Position numbers and translations under genes: made by a program. This document shows positions 43,012 through 56,679 of a stretch of 64,000 bases of DNA, piece after piece; the first letter of the stretch is position 1, and each line of letters opens with the position of its first letter. Source of the DNA: Enterobacteriaceae endosymbiont of Plateumaris rustica (GTDB taxonomy: Bacteria > Pseudomonadota > Gammaproteobacteria > Enterobacterales > Enterobacteriaceae); contig NZ_CP046228.1 of NCBI RefSeq assembly GCF_012562965.1, forward strand, positions 434,938 through 498,937. The letters are read 5' to 3'. The notes under the pieces were generated by a model. The model was not told where the DNA came from. It saw nothing but the letters and a program-made list of their open reading frames with translations, and made no database searches.

Positions 43012-44130
43012 ATGAAACATATTATTATTAATAGAGAACAATTAATTATTCCATTAAAAAATATAGTAAGTATTATTAATAATAAACCAATAATACCTAT
43101 TATTAATAATATTTTAATAGAAATTAAAAATAATAATATTATATTTAAAAGTACTAATTTAGAAATAGAAATAATTACGTTTTTAAAAAACATAAAAAGT
43201 ACACATAATTTTTCTATTACTATATCAGGTAAAAAATTTTATGATATATGTAAAAGTTTTCCTATTAAATCTAATATAAATATATCAATTAATAATAATA
43301 ATCAAATAATAATTTCATCTAAAAAATGTAAATTTATTATGTCTACATTACCTTCTATAAATTTTCCAATAATTGAATATTGGAAAAGTCAATTAAAATT
43401 TTTTTTAACAAATAAAATATTAAAAATGTTAATTGATGCAACATATTTTTCAATAGCAAACCAAGATGTTAGACAATATTTAAATGGAGTACTATTTCAA
43501 ATTAAAAATAATATATTAAATATGGTTTCTACTGATGGTCATAGATTATCAATTTGTAATATTTTAATAAATGAAATATTAATAAATTATTCAGTTATAA
43601 TTCCTAAAAAAAGTATAATAGAATTATTACGTTTATTAAATAATACTAATGATATAGTAATAATTAAAATAAATAATAATAATATTAGTTTTACATTAAA
43701 AAATTTAAAATTTACATCAAAACTTATTGAAAATTCTTTTCCAGAATACACAAAAATTATACCTCAAATTTTTTACAAAATTATTAAAATAGATCGAATA
43801 AATTTAAAAAATGCTTTAACTCGTATTTCTATTTTAGTTAATGAAAGAACAAAAGGTGTAACACTATTATTTAATAAAAAATATTTAAAAATATTAGGAA
43901 GTAACATTGATAATGAACAAGCAGAAGATATTTTATCTATAGAAGAAAAATATAATGATATAAAATATAATATAGAAATATCTTTAAATATTCAATATTT
44001 AATAGATGTTTTAAATACATTAAAAAATAAATATATAAAAATTTCATTAATAGATTCTTTTTCTAGTATAAAAATAGAAGATTTTATTGAAAATAATAAA
44101 ATTTATTTAATTATGCCCATGAGAATTTAA
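43012..44130 (+). CDS. dnaN: DNA polymerase III sliding clamp (beta subunit)
   Basis: The clamp encircles DNA and holds the replicative polymerase. The 372 residues (366 in E. coli) follow the three-domain clamp pattern: FSITISGKKFYDICKSFP in domain 1, YFSIANQDVRQYLNGVLF and STDGHRLSI in domain 2, and the C-terminal YLIMPMRI in place of the usual YVVMPMRL, which forms the partner-binding cleft. It is diverged and rich in Asn and Ile but complete. recF, normally between dnaN and gyrB, is missing; gyrB begins 79 bases later. Confidence 0.96.
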   Translation: MKHIIINREQLIIPLKNIVSIINNKPIIPIINNILIEIKNNNIIFKSTNLEIEIITFLKNIKSTHNFSITISGKKFYDICKSFPIKSNINISINNNNQIIISSKKCKFIMSTLPSINFPIIEYWKSQLKFFLTNKILKMLIDATYFSIANQDVRQYLNGVLFQIKNNILNMVSTDGHRLSICNILINEILINYSVIIPKKSIIELLRLLNNTNDIVIIKINNNNISFTLKNLKFTSKLIENSFPEYTKIIPQIFYKIIKIDRINLKNALTRISILVNERTKGVTLLFNKKYLKILGSNIDNEQAEDILSIEEKYNDIKYNIEISLNIQYLIDVLNTLKNKYIKISLIDSFSSIKIEDFIENNKIYLIMPMRI

Positions 44131-44200
44131 TAATTTACTTAATAGTTTTTATTATTAATTTATATAATTAATAAAATTAAATTATTATAAACATAAATGA

Positions 44201-46621
<2,421 letters not shown>

Positions 46622-46732
46622 AATAATAAACACAAAATATTATTAAATATATAATTATTACTAATATTTTTGAGATTATTTTAATATAATTATTTAATAT
46701 AAAAAATATATTTTTATATATTATATATATAA

Positions 46733-46993
46733 TTAATAGTAATTAATAGGTTTTATTTTCATAGAATGAAATTCTTGATTTTCAATTTGTTCATAATCAT
46801 TTAAAATTTTTTTATTTATTAATCCTTGTTCAATTTCTCTTAATGCTAAAACTGTTGTTTTATCATTTTTTTTAGATAATAAAGGACTTTTACCTCTTAT
46901 TTGTATTTGTCTTGCTCTTTTTGCAGCTATAAGTACTAAATCAAAACGATTACCAATTTTTTTAATTGCATTTTCTACGGTTAATCTAGCCAT
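46733..46993 (-). CDS. rpoZ: RNA polymerase omega subunit
   Basis: Omega helps fold and stabilise the beta-prime subunit. The protein opens [33 protein letters not shown] sequence, with [10 protein letters not shown] later, which is the omega signature. Length is 86 residues against 91. It follows gmk by 39 bases, as in E. coli gmk-rpoZ-spoT; spoT is absent, the next feature being the convergent end of gyrB, so this locus gives no ppGpp hydrolase. Confidence 0.96.
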   Translation of the reverse strand: MARLTVENAIKKIGNRFDLVLIAAKRARQIQIRGKSPLLSKKNDKTTVLALREIEQGLINKKILNDYEQIENQEFHSMKIKPINYY

Positions 46994-47032
46994 TATGAAC
47001 CTATATATAAAAAAATATAATATAAAAATAAA

Positions 47033-47659
47033 TTACTCATTTAATAATTTATTAATAAGATTATTATATCTTATGGATTGTATTTGTGTTTTTAAATGTT
47101 CTGCATAAATAATATTTTTTAAATCAAATATTGCATGATTAATATCATTATTAATAATTAAATAATTATATTCATGATAGTGATATATTTCTTTTTTTAA
47201 TTGTAACATACGTTTATTAATTATATCTATATGATCTTTACCTCTAAGATATAATCTTTTATATAATTCCTTTTTTGATGGAGGTAATATAAATATACTA
47301 CAAACTTGAGAAATTTTATTTCTCACTTGTTTAGCTCCCTGCCAATCGATATTTAAAAAAACATTTATATTATTTTTTAATATATTCTTAATATTTTTTT
47401 TAGAGGTGCCATAATAATTTCCAAATATTTTAGCATGTTCTAAAAATTCATTATTTATTATCATTTTTTTAAATTTTTTTTTTGATATAAAAAAATAATC
47501 TTTACCATTTATTTCACCTATACGTTTAATTCTAGTTGTATAAGAAATCGATAATTTTATATTAAAATTTAATACATTATTTTTTAATAATAGTTGTAAA
47601 AGTAAAGATTTACCAGTACCACTAGGTGCTGAAATAATAAATAAATTTCTTATAGTCAT
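47033..47659 (-). CDS. gmk: Guanylate kinase
   Basis: Gmk phosphorylates GMP and dGMP to the diphosphates. The P-loop SAPSGTGKSLLLQLLL is at the N-terminus; ISYTTRIKRIGEINGKDYFF and FLEHAKIFGNYYGTSK bind GMP; LNIDWQGAKQVR is Walker B-like. The frame opens at 47674 with TTG, but ATG at 47659 gives MTIRNLFIISAPSG and 208 residues (207 in E. coli), so I use it. It is needed for nucleotide salvage, relevant because nrdAB and pyrG are broken in this genome. Confidence 0.96.
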   Translation of the reverse strand: MTIRNLFIISAPSGTGKSLLLQLLLKNNVLNFNIKLSISYTTRIKRIGEINGKDYFFISKKKFKKMIINNEFLEHAKIFGNYYGTSKKNIKNILKNNINVFLNIDWQGAKQVRNKISQVCSIFILPPSKKELYKRLYLRGKDHIDIINKRMLQLKKEIYHYHEYNYLIINNDINHAIFDLKNIIYAEHLKTQIQSIRYNNLINKLLNE

Positions 47660-47742
47660 AATCTTATTAAACAAATATCAATATATAAAAATTATAATTT
47701 ATTTATAAAATATTACTTAAAATAATATTAATTATATAATAT

Positions 47743-49083
47743 TTAAATTCCTGAAATCATCATTTCAGATATAAGAATAGATCCACACTGTATAATATTT
47801 CTTTTTTCAATATCATTACTAATATCTGAAATAGATAACCATATTTTTTTTAAATTTGAAGATATTGTTACTTCACTAACTGGAAATATTATCTTTCCAT
47901 TTTCAACCCAAAAACCACATACTCCACGAGAATAATCTCCTGTAATATTATTAACTCCATTAGACATCAATTCTGTTACAATTAATCCATTATTCATTTT
48001 TTTTATTAAAGTATTATAATCTATATTATTTTTATTATTAATATACCAATTATATATTCCTCCAGAATGTCCATTATTTTCTATATGTAATTTATTTGAC
48101 GTATAATTATTTAGTAACCAATTTTTTAAAATTCCATTTTGTACTATTACTATTTTTTTTGTACTTACTCCTTCATTATCAAAAGGTTTAGATCCTAAAC
48201 CTTGTAAAACATGAGGATCTTCTATAATATTTAACCATTCTGGAAAGATTAATTTATTTAATGAATTAGATAAAAATGTTAATTTTTGATAAACATAATA
48301 TCCATTAATTAATTCAGCTAAATGTTTAAATAAAGAACATGATATTTCACTTGAAAAAATTATTGGAGATTTTTGAGTTTTAATCTTACGTGATCCTAAT
48401 TTTTTTAATGATTTTTTTGCACTATCTTTTCCTAATATTTTAGCAGAATATAAATTAGGAATTGATCTTGATATAGAATATGAATAACTACATTCCATTT
48501 TATTATTTTCTTGAGCTATAATAGAAAGATATAATGAATAATATGTAGAAATATAACTCTGTAGTATTCCTAAACTATTTGCAAATATATGAATTGTTGC
48601 AAAACTATTAAAATCTCCTCCGTTACTAACAATACGTTTATCTGTATTTACCGCAATTTTTTCACTTTCTTTAAGAATAAAAATATATTTATTTTTATCT
48701 ATATTAGAAATATGAAAAAGATCTAAATCAATTTTATTAAAAGCTAGTAATTCATATTTAGGTAATCCTAAACATATATCATATGTTGTATAATTACTTG
48801 AATTTATCGCATAATATATAGTTTTTTTTATATTATTTAATGATAAATTATTTGTTTTAGCAAATCCTTTTTGATAATTTTTATAAACATTAATAGAAAA
48901 TGATTCATTATTATAAAATTCTGATGTTTGTGTAGTTCCATTACGAATATTTATATTAAATCCTATTATTTTTTTAATTGTCATTTCAAAATTTTTAATT
49001 TCTTTTTTAGTTAATATTATATAATTTAATATTTTAGATTCTAATATACTACGTTCTTTTATAATTTTTGAAAATATTTTCAT
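47743..49083 (-). CDS. pmbA: TldE/PmbA, TldD-TldE protease partner
   Basis: PmbA (TldE) pairs with TldD to form a metalloprotease that degrades unfolded peptides and, in E. coli, processes microcin B17 and the CcdA antitoxin. The 446 residues (450 in E. coli) keep IRNGTTQTSEFYNNES, KAL-type GSRKIKTQKSPIIFSSE, SKPFDNEGVSTKKIVIVQNG and the C-terminal NNITGDYSRGVCGFWVENG block. TldD, which holds the zinc site, is not in the window. It is unusual to keep in a reduced genome. It is divergent from ppa. Confidence 0.93.
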   Translation of the reverse strand: MKIFSKIIKERSILESKILNYIILTKKEIKNFEMTIKKIIGFNINIRNGTTQTSEFYNNESFSINVYKNYQKGFAKTNNLSLNNIKKTIYYAINSSNYTTYDICLGLPKYELLAFNKIDLDLFHISNIDKNKYIFILKESEKIAVNTDKRIVSNGGDFNSFATIHIFANSLGILQSYISTYYSLYLSIIAQENNKMECSYSYSISRSIPNLYSAKILGKDSAKKSLKKLGSRKIKTQKSPIIFSSEISCSLFKHLAELINGYYVYQKLTFLSNSLNKLIFPEWLNIIEDPHVLQGLGSKPFDNEGVSTKKIVIVQNGILKNWLLNNYTSNKLHIENNGHSGGIYNWYINNKNNIDYNTLIKKMNNGLIVTELMSNGVNNITGDYSRGVCGFWVENGKIIFPVSEVTISSNLKKIWLSISDISNDIEKRNIIQCGSILISEMMISGI

Positions 49084-49132
49084 TTTATTATTTTTTATTT
49101 ATATTTTATATTAGTTAATTATATATTACTCT

Positions 49133-49162
49133 TTGACATAATTAATATATATTTGTTATTAT
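49133..49162 (+). promoter_or_regulatory. Likely sigma-70 promoter of ppa
   Basis: A perfect TTGACA (49133-49138) is followed after 18 bases by TATTAT (49157-49162), which is preceded by TG at the extended -10 position. It lies 38 bases before the ppa start and points towards it. It is the best promoter match I noticed in the window; the AT-rich background makes -10-like boxes common, so the exact TTGACA carries the weight. Confidence 0.55.
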
Positions 49163-49199
49163 TTTAAAATTCATTATATTAAATATTAAAGAATATACT

Positions 49200-49733
49200 A
49201 TGAACTTAAATAAAGTATCATCTGGAAATAAAGTACCAGATGATATTAATGTAATTATTGAAATATCTTCAAATTCAGAACCTATAAAATATGAAATAGA
49301 TAAAAAATTAGGAATATTATTTGTTGATCGTTTCATTTCTACAACAATGTTCTATCCATGTAATTATGGTTATATAAATAATACATTATCTTTAGATGGT
49401 GATCCTTTAGATGTTTTAGTACCTACTCAATATTCTATTTTACCAGGATCTGTTATTAGGTGCCGTCCTATTGGTATATTAAATATGACAGATGAATCTG
49501 GAGATGATATTAAAATAATAGCTGTACCTCATAAAAAAATTTCTTCAGAATATAATAATATTAATAGTATTGATGATTTATCTGTTTTTTTAAAAAATAA
49601 AATAGTTCATTTTTTTAAACATTATAAAGATTTAGAAAATAATAAATGGGTCAAAATTAATAAATGGGAAAATATAGATATTGCTAAAAAAGAAATTTTA
49701 TTATCTATTAAAAGAATTAATGAAAAATGTTAA
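49200..49733 (+). CDS. ppa: Inorganic pyrophosphatase
   Basis: Ppa hydrolyses pyrophosphate and so drives biosynthetic reactions. The family I motif is visible as [12 protein letters not shown] with the metal-binding Asp residues near residue 65, plus [13 protein letters not shown] and [11 protein letters not shown]. Length is 177 residues against 176 and nothing is missing. It is preceded by a good promoter. Downstream is the pyrG pseudogene on the same strand. Confidence 0.97.
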   Translation: MNLNKVSSGNKVPDDINVIIEISSNSEPIKYEIDKKLGILFVDRFISTTMFYPCNYGYINNTLSLDGDPLDVLVPTQYSILPGSVIRCRPIGILNMTDESGDDIKIIAVPHKKISSEYNNINSIDDLSVFLKNKIVHFFKHYKDLENNKWVKINKWENIDIAKKEILLSIKRINEKC

Positions 49734-49889
49734 TTATATTATATAATATATAATTATTATTAATTTAATAAGTAATATAATATATTATTATATATAATGG
49801 AAGTTATTTTTTTATAAATTATATAATAAAAAATATTATAAATATATATTTGTATTAGTTTTTAAATACTAAAATTATTGTAATAAAAA

Positions 49890-51478
49890 TATATATAAAT
49901 TATATTTTTATTACTATAAGAGTAACTTCTTTTTTAGTTAAAGAAGTAACTACAAACTAGTTAAATTCAATTTTTGAAAATAGAAATAAAAGTCAATATA
50001 ATTGAATTAAATTCATATATTAATTTTAGTAGTAAAATTAAATTTCCATCAATGTGGAAAAGTATTTTTTAACGATAATGATGCTGAAATTAATTTAAAT
50101 TTTGAATATTATGAATTATTTATAAAAACTATAATGTCTCATTTTAATAATTTTAATACTTGTTATATATTCTAAAGTATTAAAAAAAGAAAGAGAAAAA
50201 ATATCTTGGATATAATAATTAAAGTTATTCCATAATTATTAATATTATAAAAAACATATAACTGATTTATAAAAAATAAAGGATATAATATAATTTTAGT
50301 AAAAATAGAATATACAGTTAAAAATATAGAATTTTTATCTTTTCTTGAAAATATCAATTAAATATTATTAGATATAGGAAAAGATAGAATAATTTATATT
50401 TATTTAAATAACTAAAAAAATAAAAATAAAACCTACAAAACTTTTCATGAAAGAATTACTATCAATAAAAATATAATCAGATATATTATGTTAATTTAGT
50501 TACTCAATATCTAATTTTAAAAATATTAAAATTATATCATTTTGTAATTTATCAAAAAAAGTTATTATTTTTTTAAATGATATTAATTTTATATATAAAA
50601 TACTTATTTTATTAAATAAATAAAGTTTAGATAATTATGTATATAATAAATTTAATTTAACTTACAGAAACTAAACTTACTAAATAGAAAAAAATATTAA
50701 ATAAAGAATTTAATTTTAAAGATTATGTTAATATTAGTATAATATGAAAATATACTAAATTATCAGATACATATAAATCAGTAATAGAAACATTAAAACG
50801 TGAGGGATTAAAAAATCAAATTTATGTAAATATTAAATTCATTAATTCTGAATTAATGAATATTAAGGGAATAAATATTTTAAATAAATTTAATAAAATT
50901 TTTATTTTTGATAGTTTTAATTCTAGAGGTATTAAAGAAAAATTGAAAACAGTAGAATAAAAGAATAATATTCCTTATTTTGAAATATGTTTTAAAATGC
51001 ATATAATTTTAATTAAATTTTCACGTAATGTTTTTAAAATAATTTATGCAATTTAATTGAATTTAATTTAAATTACAAAAAATTAATTATAAAATTAATT
51101 AATCAAAATAATAATTTCAATTATAATCTAAATATAAAAGAATTATAAAGTAAAATGAGATTAGATAATCAACAATGTCAATTAAATGAATTAAATTTAT
51201 TATATCAATTTTATAAATTTAATAATATTATTAAAAGACATCGTCATAAATATAAAGTAAATAATTTATTAATTTATAAACTTATTCAACATGATTTGTT
51301 AATAGTAATAAGATCAAAAAATAAATTATTTGTAGAAATTATTAAAATTTCTAATTATTCGTGGTTTATTGGTTATCAATTTCATCCAGAATTTATTTTT
51401 AATTTTCATAATAATCATTTATTATTTATAGATTTTATAAAATCTTCTATGAAAAAAGTCAATTTAAATATTAAATAG
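49890..51478 (+). pseudogene. pyrG: pyrG remnant (CTP synthase)
   Basis: Pieces of CTP synthase follow in order: LNSIFENRN and IELNSYINF near 49965-50030, HQCGKVFF and AEINLNFEYYELFIKT near 50048-50130, YKSVIETLKREGLKNQIYVNIKFINS near 50770-50850, NNIPYFEICF near 50960-50995, then an open 107-codon segment (51155-51478) with MRLDNQQCQL, ERHRH-like KRHRHKYKVNN and GYQFHPEF. The last piece keeps the glutaminase His and Glu, but the synthetase half is wrecked by stops, frameshifts and deletions. pyrG directly precedes eno in E. coli, which confirms identity. The enzyme turns UTP into CTP. The upstream edge is approximate. Confidence 0.9.
49921..49951. terminator. Possible hairpin after ppa
   Basis: Arms of 11 bases at 49921-49931 and 49941-49951 pair except for one mismatch, around a 9-base loop. 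The element may be an old terminator of ppa, but it lies 190 bases after the stop and overlaps the presumed pyrG N-terminus. Confidence 0.28.
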
Positions 51479-51487
51479 GATAAAATA

Positions 51488-52774
51488 ATGTCTAAAATTA
51501 AAAAAATTATTGGTAGAGAAATAATAGACTCTAGAGGTAATCCAACTGTTGAAGCAGAAGTACAATTAAATTGTGGTACTATTGGTATAGCTTCAGTTCC
51601 ATCTGGTGCTTCAGTTGGTTCAAAAGAAGCTATGGAATTACGTGATAATGATAATCGTTTTTTAGGAAAAGGAGTTTTAAAAGCTATTAATTCAATTAAT
51701 AAACATATAAATAAAATTTTAATGAATAAAGATTCATTAGATCAATCTAATATTGATAATCTTATGATTAATTTAGATGGTACTGAAAATAAATCTATTC
51801 TTGGAGCAAATGCTATTTTAGCTGTATCATTAGCAAATGCTAGAGCTGCTGCTATATTTAAAAATATTCCATTATATCAACATATTTCTGATATAAATGG
51901 AACATCTAATAATTTTTCAATGCCATTACCAATGATTAATATTATTAATGGAGGTAAACATGCAGATAATAATCTTGATATTCAAGAATTTATGATACAA
52001 CCTGTCTGTGCAAAAAATATAAAAGAAGCTATTAGAATAGGTTCAGAAATTTTTCATCATTTATATAAAGTACTAAAATCTTATAAATTAATAACTTCTG
52101 TAGGAGATGAAGGTGGTTTTGCACCTAATTTAAATAAAAACAGTGATGCATTTGATATTATTTCAGAAGCTATAAAAAATTCTGGATTTATTTTAGGTAA
52201 AGATATTACTTTTGCTATTGATTGTGCTGCTTCTGAATTATTTTATAAAAAAAAATATCATTTAAAAGGTGAAGGGTTAAGTTTAAATTATAAAGAATTA
52301 ACTCATTTTTTTTCTAATTTAATTAAAAAATATCCTATATCTTCTATAGAAGATGGTCTAGATGAATCCGATTGGAAAGGATTTGCATACCAAACAAAAA
52401 TATTAGGTAATAAAATTCAATTAGTTGGTGATGATTTATTTGTTACAAATACAAAACTTTTAAATAAAGGTATAAAACTTGGAATAGCTAATGCTATTTT
52501 AATAAAACTTAATCAAATTGGTTCTTTATCTGAAACATTATCTACTATTAAAATAGCAAAAAAAAATGGATATAAAGTAATAATATCTCATCGTTCTGGA
52601 GAAACAGAAGATACTTTTATTTCAGATTTATCTGTAGGTACAAATGCTGGACAAATAAAAACAGGATCAATGAGTCGTTCAGAAAGAACAGCTAAATATA
52701 ATCAATTAATAAGAATAGAAGAAAAATTAAATATTTTAGCTCCTTTTAATATTAATAATAATTTTATTAAATAA
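51488..52774 (+). CDS. eno: Enolase
   Basis: Enolase interconverts 2-phosphoglycerate and phosphoenolpyruvate, the latter feeding the PTS. The 428 residues (432 in E. coli) include [64 protein letters not shown] and [15 protein letters not shown], which together cover the metal and catalytic residues. The TAGGAT before the ATG overlaps the end of the pyrG remnant, so the ribosome site survives inside the decayed gene's tail. Confidence 0.99.
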   Translation: MSKIKKIIGREIIDSRGNPTVEAEVQLNCGTIGIASVPSGASVGSKEAMELRDNDNRFLGKGVLKAINSINKHINKILMNKDSLDQSNIDNLMINLDGTENKSILGANAILAVSLANARAAAIFKNIPLYQHISDINGTSNNFSMPLPMINIINGGKHADNNLDIQEFMIQPVCAKNIKEAIRIGSEIFHHLYKVLKSYKLITSVGDEGGFAPNLNKNSDAFDIISEAIKNSGFILGKDITFAIDCAASELFYKKKYHLKGEGLSLNYKELTHFFSNLIKKYPISSIEDGLDESDWKGFAYQTKILGNKIQLVGDDLFVTNTKLLNKGIKLGIANAILIKLNQIGSLSETLSTIKIAKKNGYKVIISHRSGETEDTFISDLSVGTNAGQIKTGSMSRSERTAKYNQLIRIEEKLNILAPFNINNNFIK

Positions 52775-52839
52775 AAATTTTATAAATTATATTTTTTTAT
52801 ATTTAAAAAAGTATATAAAATATAAGTAATTATATTACT

Positions 52840-54555
52840 ATGAAAAAATATCAAGAAAAAAAATTAATAAAATGGTTAAATAATCAAAGTTTTTTTGCAA
52901 GTAAATTATTAAAATTATCTTTTTTATTAAATATTTTAAATATAAGTATAATTATTTTTCAAAATTGGATTTTAGCTATTCAAATTCAATATTTATTTTT
53001 TAAAGTACAAATAAATAAATTATTGTATTATTATGTAATATTAATTATATGCTTTATATTTAGAGCGTTATTAAACCTTATAATTAATAAAATTAATTTT
53101 AATTACAGTCAATCAATAAAAAATATTATTAGAAAAAAAATTTTAGATAAATTTGAACAAATTTATATAATTAATATAAAAAATAAAACTTTAGGTAGTA
53201 TATTATCTTTAATAATAGATCAAATTGAAAATTTACAAGATTTTTATAACAAATATATACCTCAATTATTAGTATCTATTATATCTCCTATAATCATATT
53301 AATAACAATAACATTTATTAGTTGGCTTGCAAGTTTATTATTAATAATAATTAGTATATTTACTATAATTTTTATAATTTTAATTGGTAGTCAAACTGCT
53401 GAAAAAAATAAGAAAAATTTTAAAATATTATCTATTTTAAATGGTTTTTTTTTAGACAGATTACTAGGTATAGAAACAATACGTTTATTTAATTTAAGTA
53501 AAATAGAAATTAATAAAATAGAATTTTTTATTGAAAAATTTAGAAAAAAAAGTATGGAAATATTAAAAATTGCTTTTTTAACATCTTCTGTTTTAGAATT
53601 TTTTTCTTCTATTGCATTAGCTTCTATTGCTATTTATTTTAGTTTTTCATATTTAAATATAATTAATTTAGGTTTTTATGGTAATAAAATTACTATATTT
53701 AATAGTTTTTTTATATTAATTTTAATTTCTGAATATTTTCAATATTTTATTAATTTAGGATTACTTTACCATATTAAATGTAAGTCTATAGGAGCAGCAG
53801 ATTTAATTTTACAATTTTTACAAAATAATCCTACAAAAATTAATTTACAAACAAAAAAAATACCTTTTAATAAAACACATTTTTTTATTCAAGCTAAAGA
53901 ATTAATAGTAAAAAGTATAGAAGGAAATATATTAATAGGTCCTATATCATTTAAAATTCTTCCAGGAGAACGTATAGCTATAATAGGTTCTAGTGGTTGT
54001 GGAAAAACTACACTATTTAATGTTTTTTTAGGATTTTTACCATATAATGGATCATTAACAATTAATAATATTGAATTAAAAAATATAAATTTAAATGATT
54101 GGTATAAAAAAATATCTTGGGTAGGACAAAATTCTAGTATTCCTTCAAAAACAATAAGACAAAATTTATTTTTTGATAAAAATATTAATACAAATAAAAT
54201 ACAAAATATTATTAAAATTACAAAAATCCAAGATTTTTTAAAAAATTTTCCTAAGGGATTAGATACAATAGTTGGTGAACAAAATATAAGATTATCAGTA
54301 GGACAAATACAAAGAATAATTATAGCAAGAGCTCTAATTAAAAATCATAATTTATTATTATTAGATGAACCTACTGCAAATATTGATATTAATAGTGAAA
54401 AAGATATTATAAATTCTTTATATAATTACCAAGATATAAAAACAGTTTTAATGATAACACATAAATTATATCAAACTAAATTTTGTAATCAAATTTGGAA
54501 AATGGATAATGGAAAAATTATAAAAAAGATAATAAATAATAAAATAATTAGATAA
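52840..54555 (+). CDS. cydD: CydD, ABC exporter subunit for cytochrome bd assembly
   Basis: CydDC is a heterodimeric ABC exporter of glutathione and cysteine needed to assemble cytochrome bd. This 571-residue subunit has an N-terminal membrane domain of about six helices, then an ATPase with IGSSGCGKTTLFN, signature RLSVGQIQRIIIARAL and LLLLDEPTANID. ESARK-type EKWLNNQSFFAS near the N-terminus and FLDRLLGIETIRLFN match CydD. E. coli CydD has 588 residues. cydC follows in the same direction after 52 bases. Retention predicts that cydAB is present elsewhere. Confidence 0.93.
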   Translation: MKKYQEKKLIKWLNNQSFFASKLLKLSFLLNILNISIIIFQNWILAIQIQYLFFKVQINKLLYYYVILIICFIFRALLNLIINKINFNYSQSIKNIIRKKILDKFEQIYIINIKNKTLGSILSLIIDQIENLQDFYNKYIPQLLVSIISPIIILITITFISWLASLLLIIISIFTIIFIILIGSQTAEKNKKNFKILSILNGFFLDRLLGIETIRLFNLSKIEINKIEFFIEKFRKKSMEILKIAFLTSSVLEFFSSIALASIAIYFSFSYLNIINLGFYGNKITIFNSFFILILISEYFQYFINLGLLYHIKCKSIGAADLILQFLQNNPTKINLQTKKIPFNKTHFFIQAKELIVKSIEGNILIGPISFKILPGERIAIIGSSGCGKTTLFNVFLGFLPYNGSLTINNIELKNINLNDWYKKISWVGQNSSIPSKTIRQNLFFDKNINTNKIQNIIKITKIQDFLKNFPKGLDTIVGEQNIRLSVGQIQRIIIARALIKNHNLLLLDEPTANIDINSEKDIINSLYNYQDIKTVLMITHKLYQTKFCNQIWKMDNGKIIKKIINNKIIR

Positions 54556-54607
54556 TTTAATATAAAATATAAAAAAATTTAAATATAAAAGTAGGAGTTT
54601 AAATTCA

Positions 54608-56368
54608 GTGTTTTATTTATTATATTTTTTAAAAAATTATAAAAAATATTTAATAATTCTTTTTTTTGGTATAATAATAACAATTATTACTAATTTGATG
54701 AGTATATCTTTATCAATTATATCTGGTTATTTATTAACTTCTACTTTTATATTTAACTTTAATAGTGTTAATTATAATTATGTAGTTCCTTCAGTTATTA
54801 TAAGAATTATTTCAATAATAAAAACTGTAACAAAATATTTCGAAAAAATTATAAAACACGATAGTACTTTACAAGTTTTAAAAAACTTAAGAATTATCAT
54901 TTTTCGTAAAATTTTTCCTTTATATCCTTCTAACTTAAAATATTTAAATAATAGTGATATATTAAATACATTAATTTCAGATATCCAAACCTTAGATCAT
55001 TTATATATACAAATTTTATCTCCTATTATTAGTTTATTTATAACAATTATCATTATATTAATCAGTTTAAATTTTTTTAGTTATATACTTTCTATTATAC
55101 TTTTTATAATTTTATTTTTTTCATTATCATTATATATGATATATTTTTATAATTTAGGTAAACCTATTGGTAAAAATAATATTGATTTAAGAAATCAATA
55201 TTATTTTTATATAAGTAATTATTTATTTTATCAAACAGAATATAGAATATTTGAAGGTATTAATATAATTAGGAAAAAAATTAATTTTTTAGAAAAAAAA
55301 TGGCAAAATATACAATATAAAAAAAATAATTATAATGCAAGATCACAATCAATAATAATTATTATTAATGGCATTAATATAATTACTTTTTTAGTATATA
55401 GTAATTTATATTTATCTAAAAATATTAATTCTAAATTTTATATTATATCATTTTTACTTTGTTTAATTACATTATCTAATATGTTATATACTATAAGTGA
55501 TATTTTTCACAATATAAGTGAAGTTTTATTATCTGCTAAAAAAATTTTTATGATTATAAATCAAAAACCAATTGTAAAATTTTCTAAAAAAAATAAAAAT
55601 ATTCAGGAAAAAAATAATTATATTATTATTAATATTGATAATATTTCTTTTCATTACCCTCAACAGCCTTTATTAATTTTAAAAAAATTATCTTTATTTA
55701 TAAAAAATAATGAAAAAATAGCTATTACTGGACATAATGGTTGCGGTAAATCAACATTACTAATGTTATTAACTAGAGCTTGGGATCCTATTAAAGGAAT
55801 AATTTATTTAAATAATATTAATTTAAAATTATGGAATTTATCTACTTTACGAAAAAATATAAGTGTAATAAATCAACGTGTATATCTTTTTAGTGATACA
55901 TTAAAAAATAATTTATTATTAAACAATCAAAATAATTACGATTATAAATATTTAATAAAAATTATTAATCTTGTAGGTTTGAATAAATTAATTAATAATG
56001 ATAAAGGATTAGAATTATGGATGGGTGAAGGAGGTAGAAGTTTATCAGGTGGCGAATTAAAAAGATTAGCTATTGCAAGAACAATATTACATAATGGACA
56101 ATTAATATTATTAGATGAACCAACAGAAGGTTTAGATAATATTACATCTTATAATATATTAAAATTAATATTTTCTATATTCAGAAAAAAAACAATAATA
56201 ATTATTACTCATAATATTAATATTATTAAAAAAATGGATTGTACATATTTTATGGATAATGGTTGTTTTATTGAAAAAGGACATCATAATTATTTAGTTA
56301 ATAAAAGAGGAAAATATTGGAATTATATAAAAAATAATATAATGAATGATAATAAAAAAATTATTTAA
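54608..56368 (+). CDS. cydC: CydC, ABC exporter subunit for cytochrome bd assembly
   Basis: The partner of CydD: about six membrane helices, then an ATPase with [16 protein letters not shown], signature [17 protein letters not shown] and [27 protein letters not shown] near residue 30 and [12 protein letters not shown] linker sequence fit CydC. Length is 586 residues against 573. The start is GTG with a TAGGAGT ribosome site 8-14 bases upstream. In E. coli cydDC is followed by aat and infA; here aat is lost and infA starts 27 bases after the stop. Confidence 0.92.
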   Translation: MFYLLYFLKNYKKYLIILFFGIIITIITNLMSISLSIISGYLLTSTFIFNFNSVNYNYVVPSVIIRIISIIKTVTKYFEKIIKHDSTLQVLKNLRIIIFRKIFPLYPSNLKYLNNSDILNTLISDIQTLDHLYIQILSPIISLFITIIIILISLNFFSYILSIILFIILFFSLSLYMIYFYNLGKPIGKNNIDLRNQYYFYISNYLFYQTEYRIFEGINIIRKKINFLEKKWQNIQYKKNNYNARSQSIIIIINGINIITFLVYSNLYLSKNINSKFYIISFLLCLITLSNMLYTISDIFHNISEVLLSAKKIFMIINQKPIVKFSKKNKNIQEKNNYIIINIDNISFHYPQQPLLILKKLSLFIKNNEKIAITGHNGCGKSTLLMLLTRAWDPIKGIIYLNNINLKLWNLSTLRKNISVINQRVYLFSDTLKNNLLLNNQNNYDYKYLIKIINLVGLNKLINNDKGLELWMGEGGRSLSGGELKRLAIARTILHNGQLILLDEPTEGLDNITSYNILKLIFSIFRKKTIIIITHNINIIKKMDCTYFMDNGCFIEKGHHNYLVNKRGKYWNYIKNNIMNDNKKII

Positions 56369-56394
56369 TGATAAATTATAAAGGAAATAAATTA

Positions 56395-56613
56395 ATGTCT
56401 AAATCAGATAATATAGAAATGCAAGGAATCGTTTTAAATACATTACCTAATACTATTTTTCATGTAAAATTAGAAAATGGACATATAGTCACTGCTCATA
56501 TTTCAGGAAAAATGAGAAAAAATTATATTAGAATACTTACAGGAGATAAAGTTACTGTAGAATTAACTCCTTATGATATAAATAAAGGAAGAATAATTTT
56601 TCGTAGTCGTTAA
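56395..56613 (+). CDS. infA: Translation initiation factor IF-1
   Basis: IF-1 occupies the ribosomal A site during initiation. The 72-residue protein ([13 protein letters not shown]... to GRIIFRSR) matches E. coli IF-1 in length and almost in sequence, including [19 protein letters not shown]. The frame is open nine codons earlier, but ATG at 56395 has AAGGA upstream and gives the universal start. It is the last gene of a cydD-cydC-infA rightward group. Confidence 0.98.
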   Translation: MSKSDNIEMQGIVLNTLPNTIFHVKLENGHIVTAHISGKMRKNYIRILTGDKVTVELTPYDINKGRIIFRSR

Positions 56614-56679
56614 TTGTTTATTAATATATACTTAAATATTTTAAATTTATTATTTATAAATATAAATTTTTTAAACTAT

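Noticed and set aside
50172..50357. 61-codon minus-strand frame
   Set aside because: Antisense to the pyrG remnant and without any family resemblance.
51155..51478. Treating the 107-codon frame as an independent small gene
   Set aside because: It is the C-terminal end of PyrG; upstream homology continues in broken frames, so it belongs to the pseudogene.
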